A stretch of DNA of 64,000 bases from NCBI RefSeq assembly GCF_001590605.1, contig NZ_CP014504.1, positions 3,658,001 to 3,722,000 of the forward strand. The letters run 5' to 3'. A model generated the notes under the pieces. The model had not been told where the DNA came from. It ran no database searches and saw nothing but the letters and a program-made list of their open reading frames with translations. The stretch is from Pedobacter cryoconitis (lineage in GTDB: Bacteria > Bacteroidota > Bacteroidia > Sphingobacteriales > Sphingobacteriaceae). Below are positions 41,027 through 49,897 of the stretch, piece by piece (within the stretch, counting starts at the first letter, position 1; the number at the start of each line of letters is the position of its first letter). The translations under genes were made by a program, and so were the position numbers.

Positions 41027-43321
41027 TTATTGCTGTTCTGTTGACATAGAGTAAGGGAAATCACTTTCCGCAGTACCCCTGGTCTTATTAGGTGTAGCAG
41101 TCATATCGAAATCCAAAGTAGCCCCTTTGACTAAATCAGCGTGACTTAACCAGTTTTTACCATAAGCCTTACCATTATATTTCAACGCATTGATATACTT
41201 GTTATCCACACTGTTTGCAGCAGCATTGATTACAATCTGTTTTCCATTATCCAGATTAACCGTTACTTTTTTGAACAAAGGCGCACCAACCACATATTGA
41301 TCTGTAGCAGGAGTAACCGGATAGAAGCCCATTGAAGAGAAAACATACCAGGCAGAAGTCTGTCCGTTATCTTCATCTCCACAATAGCCATCAGGCGTAG
41401 CTTTATACATTCTGTTCATCGTTTCTCTTAACCAGTACTGCGCTTTCCAAGGTTGTCCGGCATAATTATACAAGTAAATCATGTGTTGTATCGGCTGATT
41501 GCCATGTGCATACTGTCCCATATTTGCAATCTGCATCTCTCTGATCTCGTGAATCACCGAACCATAATAACTTGCATCAAAAACAGGGGGCATAGTAAAT
41601 ACTGAATCCAATTTCTCTACAAACTTGTTTTTACCGCCCATCAGTCCAACCAGACCATTTATGTCCTGGAAAACTGACCATGAATAATGCCAGCTGTTTC
41701 CTTCTGTAAAAGCATCACCCCATTTAAACGGGTTAAAAGGTGATTGGAATGAACCATCCTTATTCTTTCCACGCATCAAACCAGATGAAGGATCAAATAG
41801 ATTTTTATAATTCATTGCTCTTTTCTTGTAGATATCAATCTCAGCAGCTGGTTTATTCAGCGCTTTTCCCAATTGATAAATCGTAAAGTCATCATAAGCA
41901 TACTCCAATGTTCTGGCGGCATTCTCATTCAGTTTAACATCATAAGGCACATAACCTAACTCATTATAATACTTTACACCCGCTCTTCCTACAGCTTCAT
42001 TCGGCCCTTCATTATTCGCACCATGTTTTAACGCTTCAAATAAACGCTCAATATCATATCCACGCAACCCTTTAATATAAGCATCTGCGACTACAGAGGC
42101 AGAATTGTTACCGATCATACAATTTGCATAACCAGGACTTGACCATTCAGGCAACCATCCGCCTTCTTTATAATCATTTACCAATCCTTCCTGCATCTCT
42201 TTGTTGATTGCAGGATACACCAGATTTAAGAATGGGTACAGCGCTCTGAAGGTATCCCAGAATCCCGTACCAGCAAACATATAACCTGGCATAGTTTTGC
42301 CATTGTAAGGGCTCCAGTGAACAATTTTATTGTTCGCATCTATCTCATATAACTTATTCGGGAAAAATAAAGTCCGGTATAAACTTGAATAAAAAGTACG
42401 TGTCTGATCAACAGTTCCGCCTTCAATAGAAATTTTACCTAAAGTCTTGTTCCATACCGCTCTTGATTTTTGCTGCGTAGCTTCAAACGTATCATTTGCC
42501 AATTCTCTTTTTAAACTGATTTCGGCCTGTTCAACACTGATAAAAGACGAAGCGACTTTCATCCCTACTTTCTCTCCTTTTTCAGTCTTAAATCCTATGA
42601 TCGCACCAGAATGATCACTTTTCAGCTCCAGCGTATCTTTTGCCAGCGTATTTCCGTGCCATGTATTAGCAGAAGAAATAGCCTTATCAAAGTAGATAAC
42701 AAAGTAATTTTTAAAATTAGCAGGTAGCGGCCCACTTGCATAACGCGTACTGTAACCTATAACTTTTCTTTCCTTCGGAATAACTTTAATATATGATCCC
42801 TTATCAAAAGCATCAATAACAACATAAGAACTATCAGATTTCGGGAATGTAAAACGGAACTGAGCTGCACGCTCTGTAGGCGTAATCTCAGTAGTTACAT
42901 CTGCATCAGCCAGGTATACACTGTAATAATATGGCTTTACAATTTCTGCCTTATGAGAGAACCAGCTTGCACGCTCATCCTGGTTAAACTTCATTTTACC
43001 AGTGACCGGCATTACTGAGAATTGTCCATAATCATTCATCCAGGGAGAAGGCTGATGTGTTTGTTTAAACCCTCTTATTTTATCAGCATCATAAGTATAA
43101 GCCCATCCATCACCCATTTTACCGGTTTGCGGAGTCCAGAAGTTCATTCCCCATGGAACTGCAATTGTAGGATAAGTATTCCCATTAGACAGGCTTGGTT
43201 TACTTGCCGTCCCCATTAACGGATTAACCCAATCTACCGGGTCTGTCACTTTACCTGCTTGCTGCGCCAGTACAGGCATAGTGGCAGCAATAAGTAATGC
43301 TGATAAGAAATGTTTCATCAT
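41027..43321 (-). CDS. Secreted GH92 alpha-mannosidase
   Basis: The 764-residue protein has a signal peptide (cut after VLAQ) and the GH92 pattern: an N-terminal beta-sandwich (about 20-250) with PLMGTASKPSLSNGNTYPTIAVPWGMNFW, then a (alpha/alpha)6 barrel with GTGFWDTFRALYPFLNLVYP, GGWLPEWSSPGYANCMIGNN, EGNSWHYSWSVFQD, GNQPIQHMIYLYNYAG and GYCGDEDNGQTSAWYVFSSMGFYPVTPATDQY. GH92 enzymes are calcium-dependent exo-alpha-mannosidases; linkage is not predictable. A start at 43321 or 43318 fits the signal; an ATG 39 bp further up does not. No glycan-uptake genes are adjacent. Confidence 0.93.
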   Translation of the reverse strand: MMKHFLSALLIAATMPVLAQQAGKVTDPVDWVNPLMGTASKPSLSNGNTYPTIAVPWGMNFWTPQTGKMGDGWAYTYDADKIRGFKQTHQPSPWMNDYGQFSVMPVTGKMKFNQDERASWFSHKAEIVKPYYYSVYLADADVTTEITPTERAAQFRFTFPKSDSSYVVIDAFDKGSYIKVIPKERKVIGYSTRYASGPLPANFKNYFVIYFDKAISSANTWHGNTLAKDTLELKSDHSGAIIGFKTEKGEKVGMKVASSFISVEQAEISLKRELANDTFEATQQKSRAVWNKTLGKISIEGGTVDQTRTFYSSLYRTLFFPNKLYEIDANNKIVHWSPYNGKTMPGYMFAGTGFWDTFRALYPFLNLVYPAINKEMQEGLVNDYKEGGWLPEWSSPGYANCMIGNNSASVVADAYIKGLRGYDIERLFEALKHGANNEGPNEAVGRAGVKYYNELGYVPYDVKLNENAARTLEYAYDDFTIYQLGKALNKPAAEIDIYKKRAMNYKNLFDPSSGLMRGKNKDGSFQSPFNPFKWGDAFTEGNSWHYSWSVFQDINGLVGLMGGKNKFVEKLDSVFTMPPVFDASYYGSVIHEIREMQIANMGQYAHGNQPIQHMIYLYNYAGQPWKAQYWLRETMNRMYKATPDGYCGDEDNGQTSAWYVFSSMGFYPVTPATDQYVVGAPLFKKVTVNLDNGKQIVINAAANSVDNKYINALKYNGKAYGKNWLSHADLVKGATLDFDMTATPNKTRGTAESDFPYSMSTEQQ

Positions 43322-43533
43322 TTGTTTTGTGTGATTTATAGCGTATATACTATTACGCATAAGTTCATATATGGTTAAAGAATTAAAAACGATTTAGCAA
43401 ATCAATAAACACCCATTATCCTTTTCATACAGTAGCTAAATCTATCCCCTAATGTAATGGAGAAAACTTTAACAGACAAATAAATCAGGTAATATTTACG
43501 GGATAGAATTCACAAATCCCCCTTTATAAACAA

Positions 43534-43566
43534 AAAACCCTGAATCAACTGTTGAATCAGGGTTTT
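43534..43566 (-). terminator. Intrinsic terminator of the 70-residue acidic protein gene
   Basis: A 10-bp stem (43534-43543 with 43557-43566) extends inward by further pairs across one mismatch. It lies about 20 nt after the stop codon. Confidence 0.7.
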
Positions 43567-43586
43567 CTTTAGAAATAATATTTTTA

Positions 43587-43799
43587 TCAGAAATCTCTTC
43601 CAGGTGTAGTACCAGGCTCATGACCTGCACCTAAAGGCTTATTTTTTCTTTCAGGTCTGTTCGCAAATGCAGATCTTCCAGATTCCGACTCAGAAGATGT
43701 TTCACCACTGCTTAAATCTTCATCATTGTCAGTTTCTTTATAAACCGTTTTCTTTTTTTCTTCTTCGTGATCGTGCTTTTCCGGAGTATTCATAACCAA
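43587..43799 (-). CDS. Small highly charged hypothetical protein
   Basis: The 70-residue product is very polar: an acidic/lysine-rich half (KHDHEEEKKKTVYKETDNDEDL), a Ser/Glu stretch (SSGETSSESESGRS), and an Arg/Gly/Pro-rich tail ending TTPGRDF. It is probably intrinsically disordered and cytosolic. A second ATG six bases in could be the start. Expression is supported by the terminator behind it. I do not recognise a family. Confidence 0.6.
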   Translation of the reverse strand: MVMNTPEKHDHEEEKKKTVYKETDNDEDLSSGETSSESESGRSAFANRPERKNKPLGAGHEPGTTPGRDF

Positions 43800-43896
43800 T
43801 GTTTTAATTAAAAATTATTGACAATTGAATAGACAACAAGCCGGGAAAAATATAGTTTATATTATTTTATAATAAATCAGCACGATCACCTTTAAA

Positions 43897-44427
43897 TTAC
43901 AAAGGGTGGTATAAATAGACCTGCTTTTTAACCGTGCGGATGATTTCATGAAAATACAGCTCTTCTCTTTCCGCTACATTAGTCATCAGCACTAAAGAAT
44001 GAGAAACATGAGCGTCATGATAAGAAGGATGAAGATAATCAAAAGGTAAACAAACCAATCCCAATCTTTCATAAAAGCCAATTCTGCGTATGGCATCCAC
44101 AGAAGCAGGAGGCTCAACCTCTAACAATAATTTACGGTTGACCATGAAATCTTTCATCACACGTTCTCCAAATTTCTTTCCTCTGTTTACCGGATCAATT
44201 GCCAGATGTTCAATAAAACACCAGTCCTCAAACTTCCAGCTGGTTACAAAACCAATCGCTTTTTCTTCTTCCAGAACAACCTGCATAGACATTTCCGGAA
44301 CTGTGCCAATCATTTTTAACAATTGTTTCCAGTTCCTGCGCTCTTCCATTGGAAAAGCAGCATGGTACAACTCCTCTACAAAAGACAGATATGGACTCTT
44401 ATTATTCTCTATGGGTGCGTATTGCAT
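43897..44427 (-). CDS. GNAT family N-acetyltransferase
   Basis: The 176-residue protein has the GNAT core: FPMEERRNWKQLLKMI, VVLEEEKAIGFVTSW, FIEHLAIDPVNRGKKFGERVMKDF (acetyl-CoA loop R/KGKKFG), and IRRIGFYERLGLVCLPFDY, the typical GNAT C-terminal signature. Substrate unknown. The start at 44427 is preferred: an upstream ATG at 44481 would lie before the terminator of the cysteine desulfurase gene. Confidence 0.85.
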   Translation of the reverse strand: MQYAPIENNKSPYLSFVEELYHAAFPMEERRNWKQLLKMIGTVPEMSMQVVLEEEKAIGFVTSWKFEDWCFIEHLAIDPVNRGKKFGERVMKDFMVNRKLLLEVEPPASVDAIRRIGFYERLGLVCLPFDYLHPSYHDAHVSHSLVLMTNVAEREELYFHEIIRTVKKQVYLYHPL

Positions 44428-44442
44428 AATTGTGCTATAAAA

Positions 44443-44473
44443 AAAAAGCCCTGACCGCTGGCCAGAGCTTTTT
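44443..44473 (-). terminator. Intrinsic terminator of the cysteine desulfurase gene
   Basis: A 14-bp stem in minus-strand RNA (44443-44456 with 44460-44473, two G-U pairs), 3-nt loop, then a U-run. It begins 17 nt after the desulfurase stop. Confidence 0.8.
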
Positions 44474-44489
44474 GTAATCAATAAAATTC

Positions 44490-45638
44490 TTAAACTGCGA
44501 TATTCTGTTCTACAATATGTTTCACTTTTTCTATCACATAATCAATTTCCTCTTTCGTATTCAACTTGCTGAAAGAGAACCTGACAGAAGGACGGTTCGG
44601 ATCAATGCCAACAGCAGTCAATACATGAGACCCGATATTAGAACCTGAAGAACAAGCGCTGCCGCCAGATGCAGAGATACCGTTAATATCAAGATTAAAC
44701 AATAACATATCAGACATATCCATTGCAGGGAATGAAACATTAAGGACCGTATATAAACTTTTCTCAGGATCAGTTTCTCCATTAAAGCTAATGGCAGGAA
44801 TTTCTGCAACCAGTTTATCTTTCATGTAAGTTTTCAATTCCTGGATATAAGTTTGGTGCGCTTCCATCTGACTATAAGCCATCTCCAATGCTTTTGCCAG
44901 CCCTACAATTCCATAGACATTTTCAGTTCCTCCACGCATATTCCGCTCCTGCGCACCGCCAAAGATCATCGGACTGATTTTAACCGTGTGATTTACAAAT
45001 AAAAAGCCTACTCCTTTTGGACCATGCAATTTATGTGCTGCACAAACTATAAAATGTGCTTTAATCTTTCTGACATCATGTACATAATGACCCATGGTCT
45101 GTACTGTATCACAATGATAAATAGCCTCGTAACGCTCACAAATATCACCTACCTTTTCCATATCGGTCAAGGTTGCCAATTCATTATTTGCATGCATTAA
45201 AGAAACGAAAGAACGTGAATTCTCTTTTAACAGTTGTTCCAGGTGCTCATAATCAACATTACCCTTAGCATCTATATTTACAAAGCTCAGCTTATCAATA
45301 ACGCCATCTTTTAATAACTGGCCCAGCGTATGCTCAACTGCATGATGTTCAATTTTTGAAGTAATGGCATGTTTGATCCCAAAAGCCGCGATACCACAAC
45401 GTATAGCTGTATTGTCGGCTTCTGTACCACCTGAAGTGAAAAATATCTCAGCAGGTGTCGCATTCAGTAATCCTGCTACAGTTTTACGGGCCTTTTCAAT
45501 CAATGTACGTACCTCACGGCCCTGCGCATGAATTGAAGATGGATTACCATAATAATTCTCCATCACATTAATCATTTCAGCCATTACCTCTTTATCAAGA
45601 GGGGTAGTTGCAGCATTATCCAAATAGATCCTGTTCAT
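44490..45638 (-). CDS. Cysteine desulfurase (NifS/IscS-type)
   Basis: The 382-residue fold-type I PLP enzyme removes sulfur from cysteine for Fe-S clusters or tRNA thiolation. Motifs: IYLDNAATTPLD, FTSGGTEADNTAIR, HCDTVQTMGHY, CAAHKLHGPKGVGFL (PLP Lys203), RGGTENVYGIVGLA, and SGGSACSSGS with catalytic Cys329 on a flexible loop. It is closest to the IscS/NifS group rather than SufS, which lacks the long active-site loop. It follows the glmM-like gene at 6 bp and ends in a terminator. Confidence 0.93.
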   Translation of the reverse strand: MNRIYLDNAATTPLDKEVMAEMINVMENYYGNPSSIHAQGREVRTLIEKARKTVAGLLNATPAEIFFTSGGTEADNTAIRCGIAAFGIKHAITSKIEHHAVEHTLGQLLKDGVIDKLSFVNIDAKGNVDYEHLEQLLKENSRSFVSLMHANNELATLTDMEKVGDICERYEAIYHCDTVQTMGHYVHDVRKIKAHFIVCAAHKLHGPKGVGFLFVNHTVKISPMIFGGAQERNMRGGTENVYGIVGLAKALEMAYSQMEAHQTYIQELKTYMKDKLVAEIPAISFNGETDPEKSLYTVLNVSFPAMDMSDMLLFNLDINGISASGGSACSSGSNIGSHVLTAVGIDPNRPSVRFSFSKLNTKEEIDYVIEKVKHIVEQNIAV

Positions 45639-45644
45639 TCTGTA

Positions 45645-47033
45645 TTAATTCAATTTTAAAATTTCTTTGATGTCTGATATAATTTTGTTCGCCAGGTTTT
45701 CAGCTACAGTTTCATTTTCCGCTTCGCTGTAGATACGGATAATTGGTTCTGTATTTGATTTACGCAGGTGGACCCACTCACTATCAAACTCTATTTTCAA
45801 TCCGTCAATAGTGCTGCTCGGTTGATTTTTATATTTTTCCTGTACTTTAACCAACAAAGCATCAATATCCATTTCAGGAGTTAATGTGATCTTATTTTTA
45901 GAAATATGGTAATTCGGATAGCTGCTTCTTAACAAGGAAACAGATTTACCAAATTTCGCAAGATGTGTTAAAAACAAAGCGATCCCAACCAAAGCATCAC
46001 GGCCATAATGCAATTCAGGATAAATAATCCCGCCATTACCTTCACCACCAATAATTGCATTTGTTGCTTTCATCTGGTTTACCACATTCACTTCACCCAC
46101 AGCAGCAGCATTGTATTCCCCGCCCGCTCTGAGTGTGACATCTTTTAAGGCTCTCGTCGATGATAAATTAGAAACCGTGTTCCCCACCTGATTCTTCAAA
46201 ATATAATCAGCTACAGCAACTAAAGTGTATTCCTCACCGAACATCGTCCCATCTTCACAAACAAAACATAAACGATCTACATCAGGGTCTACTACAATAC
46301 CCAGATCTGCCTGTTTGCGCTGCACGACTTTAGCAATTTCAGTCAGGTTTTCAGGTAAAGGCTCTGGATTATGAGGAAACTCACCATTGGGCTCACAATA
46401 CAATTCGAATACTGTTTTTACCCCTAATGCCTTTAACAAAGCCGGAATAAAAATACCACCCGTAGAATTTACACAGTCAATTGCAATTTTGAAATTTGCA
46501 TTTTTGATCAATTCCACATCAACCAGCGGCAAAGCCAGAATTACATCAATATGTTTTTGCAGATAAGAGTCATCATAAATAACTTTTCCAAGGTCATTCA
46601 CCTCAGCAAAAGAAAAATCAGCTCTTTCAGCAATTTCTAATACTTCTTTACCATTTTCATCATTGATAAACTCACCCTTCTCATTTAAGAGTTTCAGTGC
46701 GTTCCATTGTTTAGGATTATGGCTGGCTGTCAGAATAATTCCCCCTCCCGCTTTTTCCATTGGAACAGCAATCTCTACCGTTGGCGTAGTTGATAAACCC
46801 AAGTCTATCACTTCAATCCCCAATCCCTGTAAAGTACCGGTTACAAGATTATTCACCATGTCTCCCGAGATCCGGGCATCCCGTCCGAGTACGATTTTCT
46901 TAATATTCGTATTTTTGATTACCCACGAGCCATAAGCTGCGGTAAACTTCACTATATCAATAGGTGTTAGCCCATTTCCAGCGATTCCGCCGATAGTTCC
47001 CCTGATTCCTGAAATAGATTTTATAAGTGTCAA
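45645..47033 (-). CDS. glmM: Phosphoglucosamine mutase-like phosphohexomutase
   Basis: The 462-residue protein belongs to the alpha-D-phosphohexomutase superfamily. It has a phosphoserine loop ILTASHNPKQWNALKLL (Ser104), a metal loop VVDPDVDRLCF, a sugar loop GGEGNGGIIYPELHYGRDALVG, and a C-terminal phosphate-binding loop RKSNTEPIIRIYSEA. The GGEGNGG loop matches Bacteroidota and archaeal phosphoglucosamine mutases more than GlmM of E. coli. It should make glucosamine-1-phosphate for cell wall. The start codon is TTG at 47033: the frame is closed upstream at 47046-47048 without any ATG. Confidence 0.85.
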   Translation of the reverse strand: MTLIKSISGIRGTIGGIAGNGLTPIDIVKFTAAYGSWVIKNTNIKKIVLGRDARISGDMVNNLVTGTLQGLGIEVIDLGLSTTPTVEIAVPMEKAGGGIILTASHNPKQWNALKLLNEKGEFINDENGKEVLEIAERADFSFAEVNDLGKVIYDDSYLQKHIDVILALPLVDVELIKNANFKIAIDCVNSTGGIFIPALLKALGVKTVFELYCEPNGEFPHNPEPLPENLTEIAKVVQRKQADLGIVVDPDVDRLCFVCEDGTMFGEEYTLVAVADYILKNQVGNTVSNLSSTRALKDVTLRAGGEYNAAAVGEVNVVNQMKATNAIIGGEGNGGIIYPELHYGRDALVGIALFLTHLAKFGKSVSLLRSSYPNYHISKNKITLTPEMDIDALLVKVQEKYKNQPSSTIDGLKIEFDSEWVHLRKSNTEPIIRIYSEAENETVAENLANKIISDIKEILKLN

Positions 47034-47053
47034 CTGCTCTGAATTTTATTTTC

Positions 47054-47061
47054 CAAAAATA
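47054..47061 (-). promoter_or_regulatory. Candidate -7 promoter element (TATTTTTG) of glmM and the desulfurase
   Basis: On the minus strand TATTTTTG matches TAnnTTTG, 20 nt before the TTG start, supporting that start. Confidence 0.5.
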
Positions 47062-47135
47062 GTAAAAATTTAAGTAGTCATAGTCATATTAGCATAATTT
47101 GAGTTGAATATCCACCCAGTTGCATTCCTAATCAC

Positions 47136-47143
47136 TATATTTG
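47136..47143 (+). promoter_or_regulatory. Candidate -7 promoter element (TATATTTG) of the methyltransferase operon
   Basis: TATATTTG matches TAnnTTTG, 26 bp before the ATG at 47170. It argues against a TTG start upstream at 47104. Confidence 0.5.
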
Positions 47144-47169
47144 CTTTTTCTAAATTTAAGACGGTCCTT

Positions 47170-47901
47170 ATGCAGCGAAAGTGGTTTCAATATTGGTTTA
47201 ATTCTCCCTATTATCATATCTTATATAGTCAGCGTAACGACGCTGAAGCAGAGTTTTTAATTGATAACCTGACAGCTTACCTTAAACCTGCACTGCACTC
47301 CCGTATGCTGGATATCGCCTGTGGAAGAGGCCGTCATTCTGTTTATTTAAACAAAAAAGGATTTGACGTTACAGGAATTGATCTTTCTGAACAAAGTATT
47401 AAATACGCGAAGCAATTCGAGCAAAAACATCTTCACTTTTTCGTACACGATATGCGTAAGCTCGGCTATATCAATTATTACGATATCGCTTTGAACCTTT
47501 TCACAAGTTTCGGCTACTTTGATACAGAAAAAGATCATGTAAACGCGCTTAAATCTTTCAGAAAAAGTATTAAAGAAGACGGAACAGTAGTTATTGATTA
47601 CTTCAACACACAGAAAATTATCAGTAACCTGACCCACAAAGAAACCAAGACCCTTGAAGGTATAGAATTTGATCTTCGTAAATTCGTTGCTGAAGGTAAA
47701 ATCATTAAGCACATCAACTTTGAACACAAAAGCAAACACTATGCTTTTGAAGAGCGTGTACAAGCCTTCAGTCTTGCTGACTTTGAACGTATGCTTGAAA
47801 AAAGCGGATTAAAAATAGTGGATACATTCGGCAGCTACAGCCTGGAAGCTTTTGATGTGGCTAAATCTGACAGATTAATCCTTGTTTGTAAAAAAGCATG
47901 A
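47170..47901 (+). CDS. SAM-dependent methyltransferase
   Basis: The 243-residue class I methyltransferase has the SAM motif MLDIACGRGRHSVYLNKKGFDVTGIDLSE, then VHDMRK, LNLFTSFGYF (motif IV region) and DYFNTQK. A C-terminal cap (about 140-230) includes an EERVQAFSLADFERML stretch. Substrate unknown. Start ATG 47170 (MQRKWFQYWFNSPYYHILY) fits the family; a TTG 66 bp upstream would precede the promoter. Its stop overlaps the PAP2 gene by 4 bp. Confidence 0.87.
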   Translation: MQRKWFQYWFNSPYYHILYSQRNDAEAEFLIDNLTAYLKPALHSRMLDIACGRGRHSVYLNKKGFDVTGIDLSEQSIKYAKQFEQKHLHFFVHDMRKLGYINYYDIALNLFTSFGYFDTEKDHVNALKSFRKSIKEDGTVVIDYFNTQKIISNLTHKETKTLEGIEFDLRKFVAEGKIIKHINFEHKSKHYAFEERVQAFSLADFERMLEKSGLKIVDTFGSYSLEAFDVAKSDRLILVCKKA

Positions 47902-48461
47902 TAGAAAGCCTGCATAACTTCGATGTAGAACTGTTTCTGAAAATTCACAGGGGACTGTCGAATGGTTTCCTGGACTGGTTCCTTCCATTGATGCGCAACC
48001 GTTATACCTGGGCCCCACTTTACCTTTTTATTATCATTTTCAGTTTCAAAGAATATAAAAAGAGAGGCTGGTATATCATAGGCGGCGTAATCCTTACGTT
48101 TGCCCTGGGTGATATGATTTCTTCCAGATTCATCAAGCCATTTGTTGCCAGGCTAAGACCTTGTAATGAACCCACACTGATTCATGATATTATTCACCGC
48201 GTGCCCTGCGGCAGCGGTTATAGTTTCCCATCAGCACATGCAACAAACCATTTTGGTATTGCCGTGTTTTTAATTATGGTTTTCTATCCAAGATGGAAGC
48301 CAATCCTGCCTATTGGCCTGGCCTGGGCATTTATTATTTCTTTCGCACAAATATATGTAGGTGTACATTACCCGATTGATACTATAGCAGGCGCTGCTCT
48401 GGGCTCAACTATCGGATTTTTAGTAGCACTCATTTATAAAAAATTACAACCAGCACTTTAA
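47898..48461 (+). CDS. PAP2-family membrane phosphatase
   Basis: The 187-residue protein has about six membrane helices. PAP2 motifs are KPFVARLRP (first motif), SGYSFPSAHATNHFG (second, with His) and AQIYVGVHYPIDTIAG (third, with His). In the third motif the usual SR is AQ. Members dephosphorylate undecaprenyl pyrophosphate or lipid phosphates on the outer face of the membrane. Overlaps by 4 bp with the methyltransferase and by 1 bp with the ZIP gene. Confidence 0.88.
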   Translation: MIESLHNFDVELFLKIHRGLSNGFLDWFLPLMRNRYTWAPLYLFIIIFSFKEYKKRGWYIIGGVILTFALGDMISSRFIKPFVARLRPCNEPTLIHDIIHRVPCGSGYSFPSAHATNHFGIAVFLIMVFYPRWKPILPIGLAWAFIISFAQIYVGVHYPIDTIAGAALGSTIGFLVALIYKKLQPAL

Positions 48462-49186
48462 TGGAAGTTTGGAAAATCTTAATCCTGTTCTTTTGCGCCT
48501 TTTTTGGAGGGTTATCTATATTTTTAGTCAAAAGTGATAAGTCACAATTGCTAAAACTTATACTTTCTTTTAGTGGTGCTTATTTATTTGCAATCACCGT
48601 ATTACACCTGATACCCGATGCTTACAGCGGGCCGGATCACGCAGAAATAGGTATTTACATCTTAATTGGATTCCTTTTACAGATCCTTTTAGAGCAATTT
48701 TCTGAAGGTGTAGAACATGGGCATATCCATAAACATGATGACACCCGGATCTTTCCTTATGGAATCATGATCAGTTTGTGTTTGCATGCTTTTTTAGAAG
48801 GAATGCCACTTGCAGCAGATCAGCATAATGCATTGATTTTTGGTATTTCCCTTCATCATATCCCAGCCGCTTTTGCGCTTGCGAGTATATTGATGCAAAA
48901 CAAATTCAAATCTGCAGGTATTATCTTTTACCTGGCCATCTTCGCCATCATGGCACCTTTAGGGTTCTGGGTAAGTAATGGGATCAGCACAGGCAGTATT
49001 GGAGGGATCGAAGTTTACTTCCACAAAATGATGGGAATTGTGATCGGAATATTCTTACATATCTCCACCACTATCTTATTCGAATCCAGCGTAGATCATA
49101 AAGTTTCCAAAAGAAAAATGGTTGCTGTCTTGTTGGGTATTGCGATTGCCCTGATTGGATTTTATACCTCAGGACATAGTCATTAA
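48461..49186 (+). CDS. ZIP-family metal transporter
   Basis: The 241-residue protein has seven or eight membrane helices. A His-rich cytoplasmic loop (EGVEHGHIHKHDD) follows the third. The metal-path motifs are SLCLHAFLEGMPL in TM4 and GISLHHIPAAFALAS in TM5, with the conserved His/Glu residues of ZIP proteins. It should import Zn(II) or related cations. Its ATG overlaps the preceding stop by one base, ending the methyltransferase-PAP2-ZIP operon. Confidence 0.9.
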   Translation: MEVWKILILFFCAFFGGLSIFLVKSDKSQLLKLILSFSGAYLFAITVLHLIPDAYSGPDHAEIGIYILIGFLLQILLEQFSEGVEHGHIHKHDDTRIFPYGIMISLCLHAFLEGMPLAADQHNALIFGISLHHIPAAFALASILMQNKFKSAGIIFYLAIFAIMAPLGFWVSNGISTGSIGGIEVYFHKMMGIVIGIFLHISTTILFESSVDHKVSKRKMVAVLLGIAIALIGFYTSGHSH

Positions 49187-49263
49187 TAAATGATCATCAG
49201 GCAGTGCCCCTTACTTAAAGCGCTGTATCTTAACAAAAAGCATCAGACAGGGCACTAAGGACA

Positions 49264-49722
49264 CTAAGCCCTGCCTCTTGCTTTTTCCAGCAGCGAAGTT
49301 AATTGCTCTGCCTCCTGATGGGTTAAATTAGCAGAAAGAATAGCAGATAAGCTCATTTCTTTATCCATCTTCTTTAACAATGCCAACCCCTTCTCATTGA
49401 TCAGGATGTCAACTGCACGCTTATCATAAGCATTGGTTTTTTTACAAATCAAATCCTTCTGTACCAGGCGGTCAACAATTCGTGAAGCATCACACATTTT
49501 ATCAAGCATCCTGGATTTCAGCAAATTGATAGTCGAAGGGTCCGGATGCTGGCCACGTAATATCCTGAGCACATTAAACTGCTGATTGGTAATATCATAT
49601 ACTGAAACAGCCTGTTTCACTTGATCATTACACCAATTCTGGGTAAATGCCAGATTGACCATTGCCTCGTGGAATATGCTTTCATAGCGGGGGGCGTTTG
49701 TTTCTTTCTGCAACTGTATCAC
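49264..49722 (-). CDS. MarR-family transcriptional regulator
   Basis: The 152-residue protein has a MarR winged helix: YDITNQQFNVLRILRGQHP, LLKSRMLDKMCDASRIVDRLVQKDLI (recognition helix), and the wing KKTNAYDKRAVDILINEKG. The ligand is unknown. The start is GTG at 49722, one base after the stop of the DUF5522 gene, so it is translated as part of the same operon. Confidence 0.88.
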   Translation of the reverse strand: MIQLQKETNAPRYESIFHEAMVNLAFTQNWCNDQVKQAVSVYDITNQQFNVLRILRGQHPDPSTINLLKSRMLDKMCDASRIVDRLVQKDLICKKTNAYDKRAVDILINEKGLALLKKMDKEMSLSAILSANLTHQEAEQLTSLLEKARGRA

Positions 49723-49723
49723 G

Positions 49724-49897
49724 TTATCTTTTTTCTGAATTTAATTCACTATTATTCCCATTGTCTTTTTTCCTGCCGTATTTCCATGGACAGTGCTTAC
49801 AACCATTTTTACAGCAATAACCACGTTTAAGGTGATATGTTTCTGTAAAAACCATCAATCCCTCTTCATTGAAATAATAGTCGGCACTCTGTTCCAT
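49724..49897 (-). CDS. DUF5522-like small Cys-rich protein
   Basis: The 57-residue protein begins MEQSADYYFNEEGLMVFTE and continues with TYHLKRGYCCKNGCKHCPWKYG, the family Cys cluster (four or five Cys) that may bind zinc or an Fe-S cluster, then a polar tail. The ATG overlaps the nuclease stop codon (TAATG), and the MarR GTG follows after one base, so the gene is clearly in the operon. The family role is unknown. Too short for usual length cutoffs. Confidence 0.85.
   Translation of the reverse strand: MEQSADYYFNEEGLMVFTETYHLKRGYCCKNGCKHCPWKYGRKKDNGNNSELNSEKR

Noticed and set aside
47347..47763. 138-residue frame antisense to the methyltransferase gene
   Set aside because: The plus-strand frame has clear SAM motifs; the antisense frame has none and no control signals.
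49187..49263. AGTGCCC/GGGCACT repeat after the ZIP gene as a terminator
   Set aside because: The loop would be about 40 nt and the stem only 7 bp, so I do not call it.
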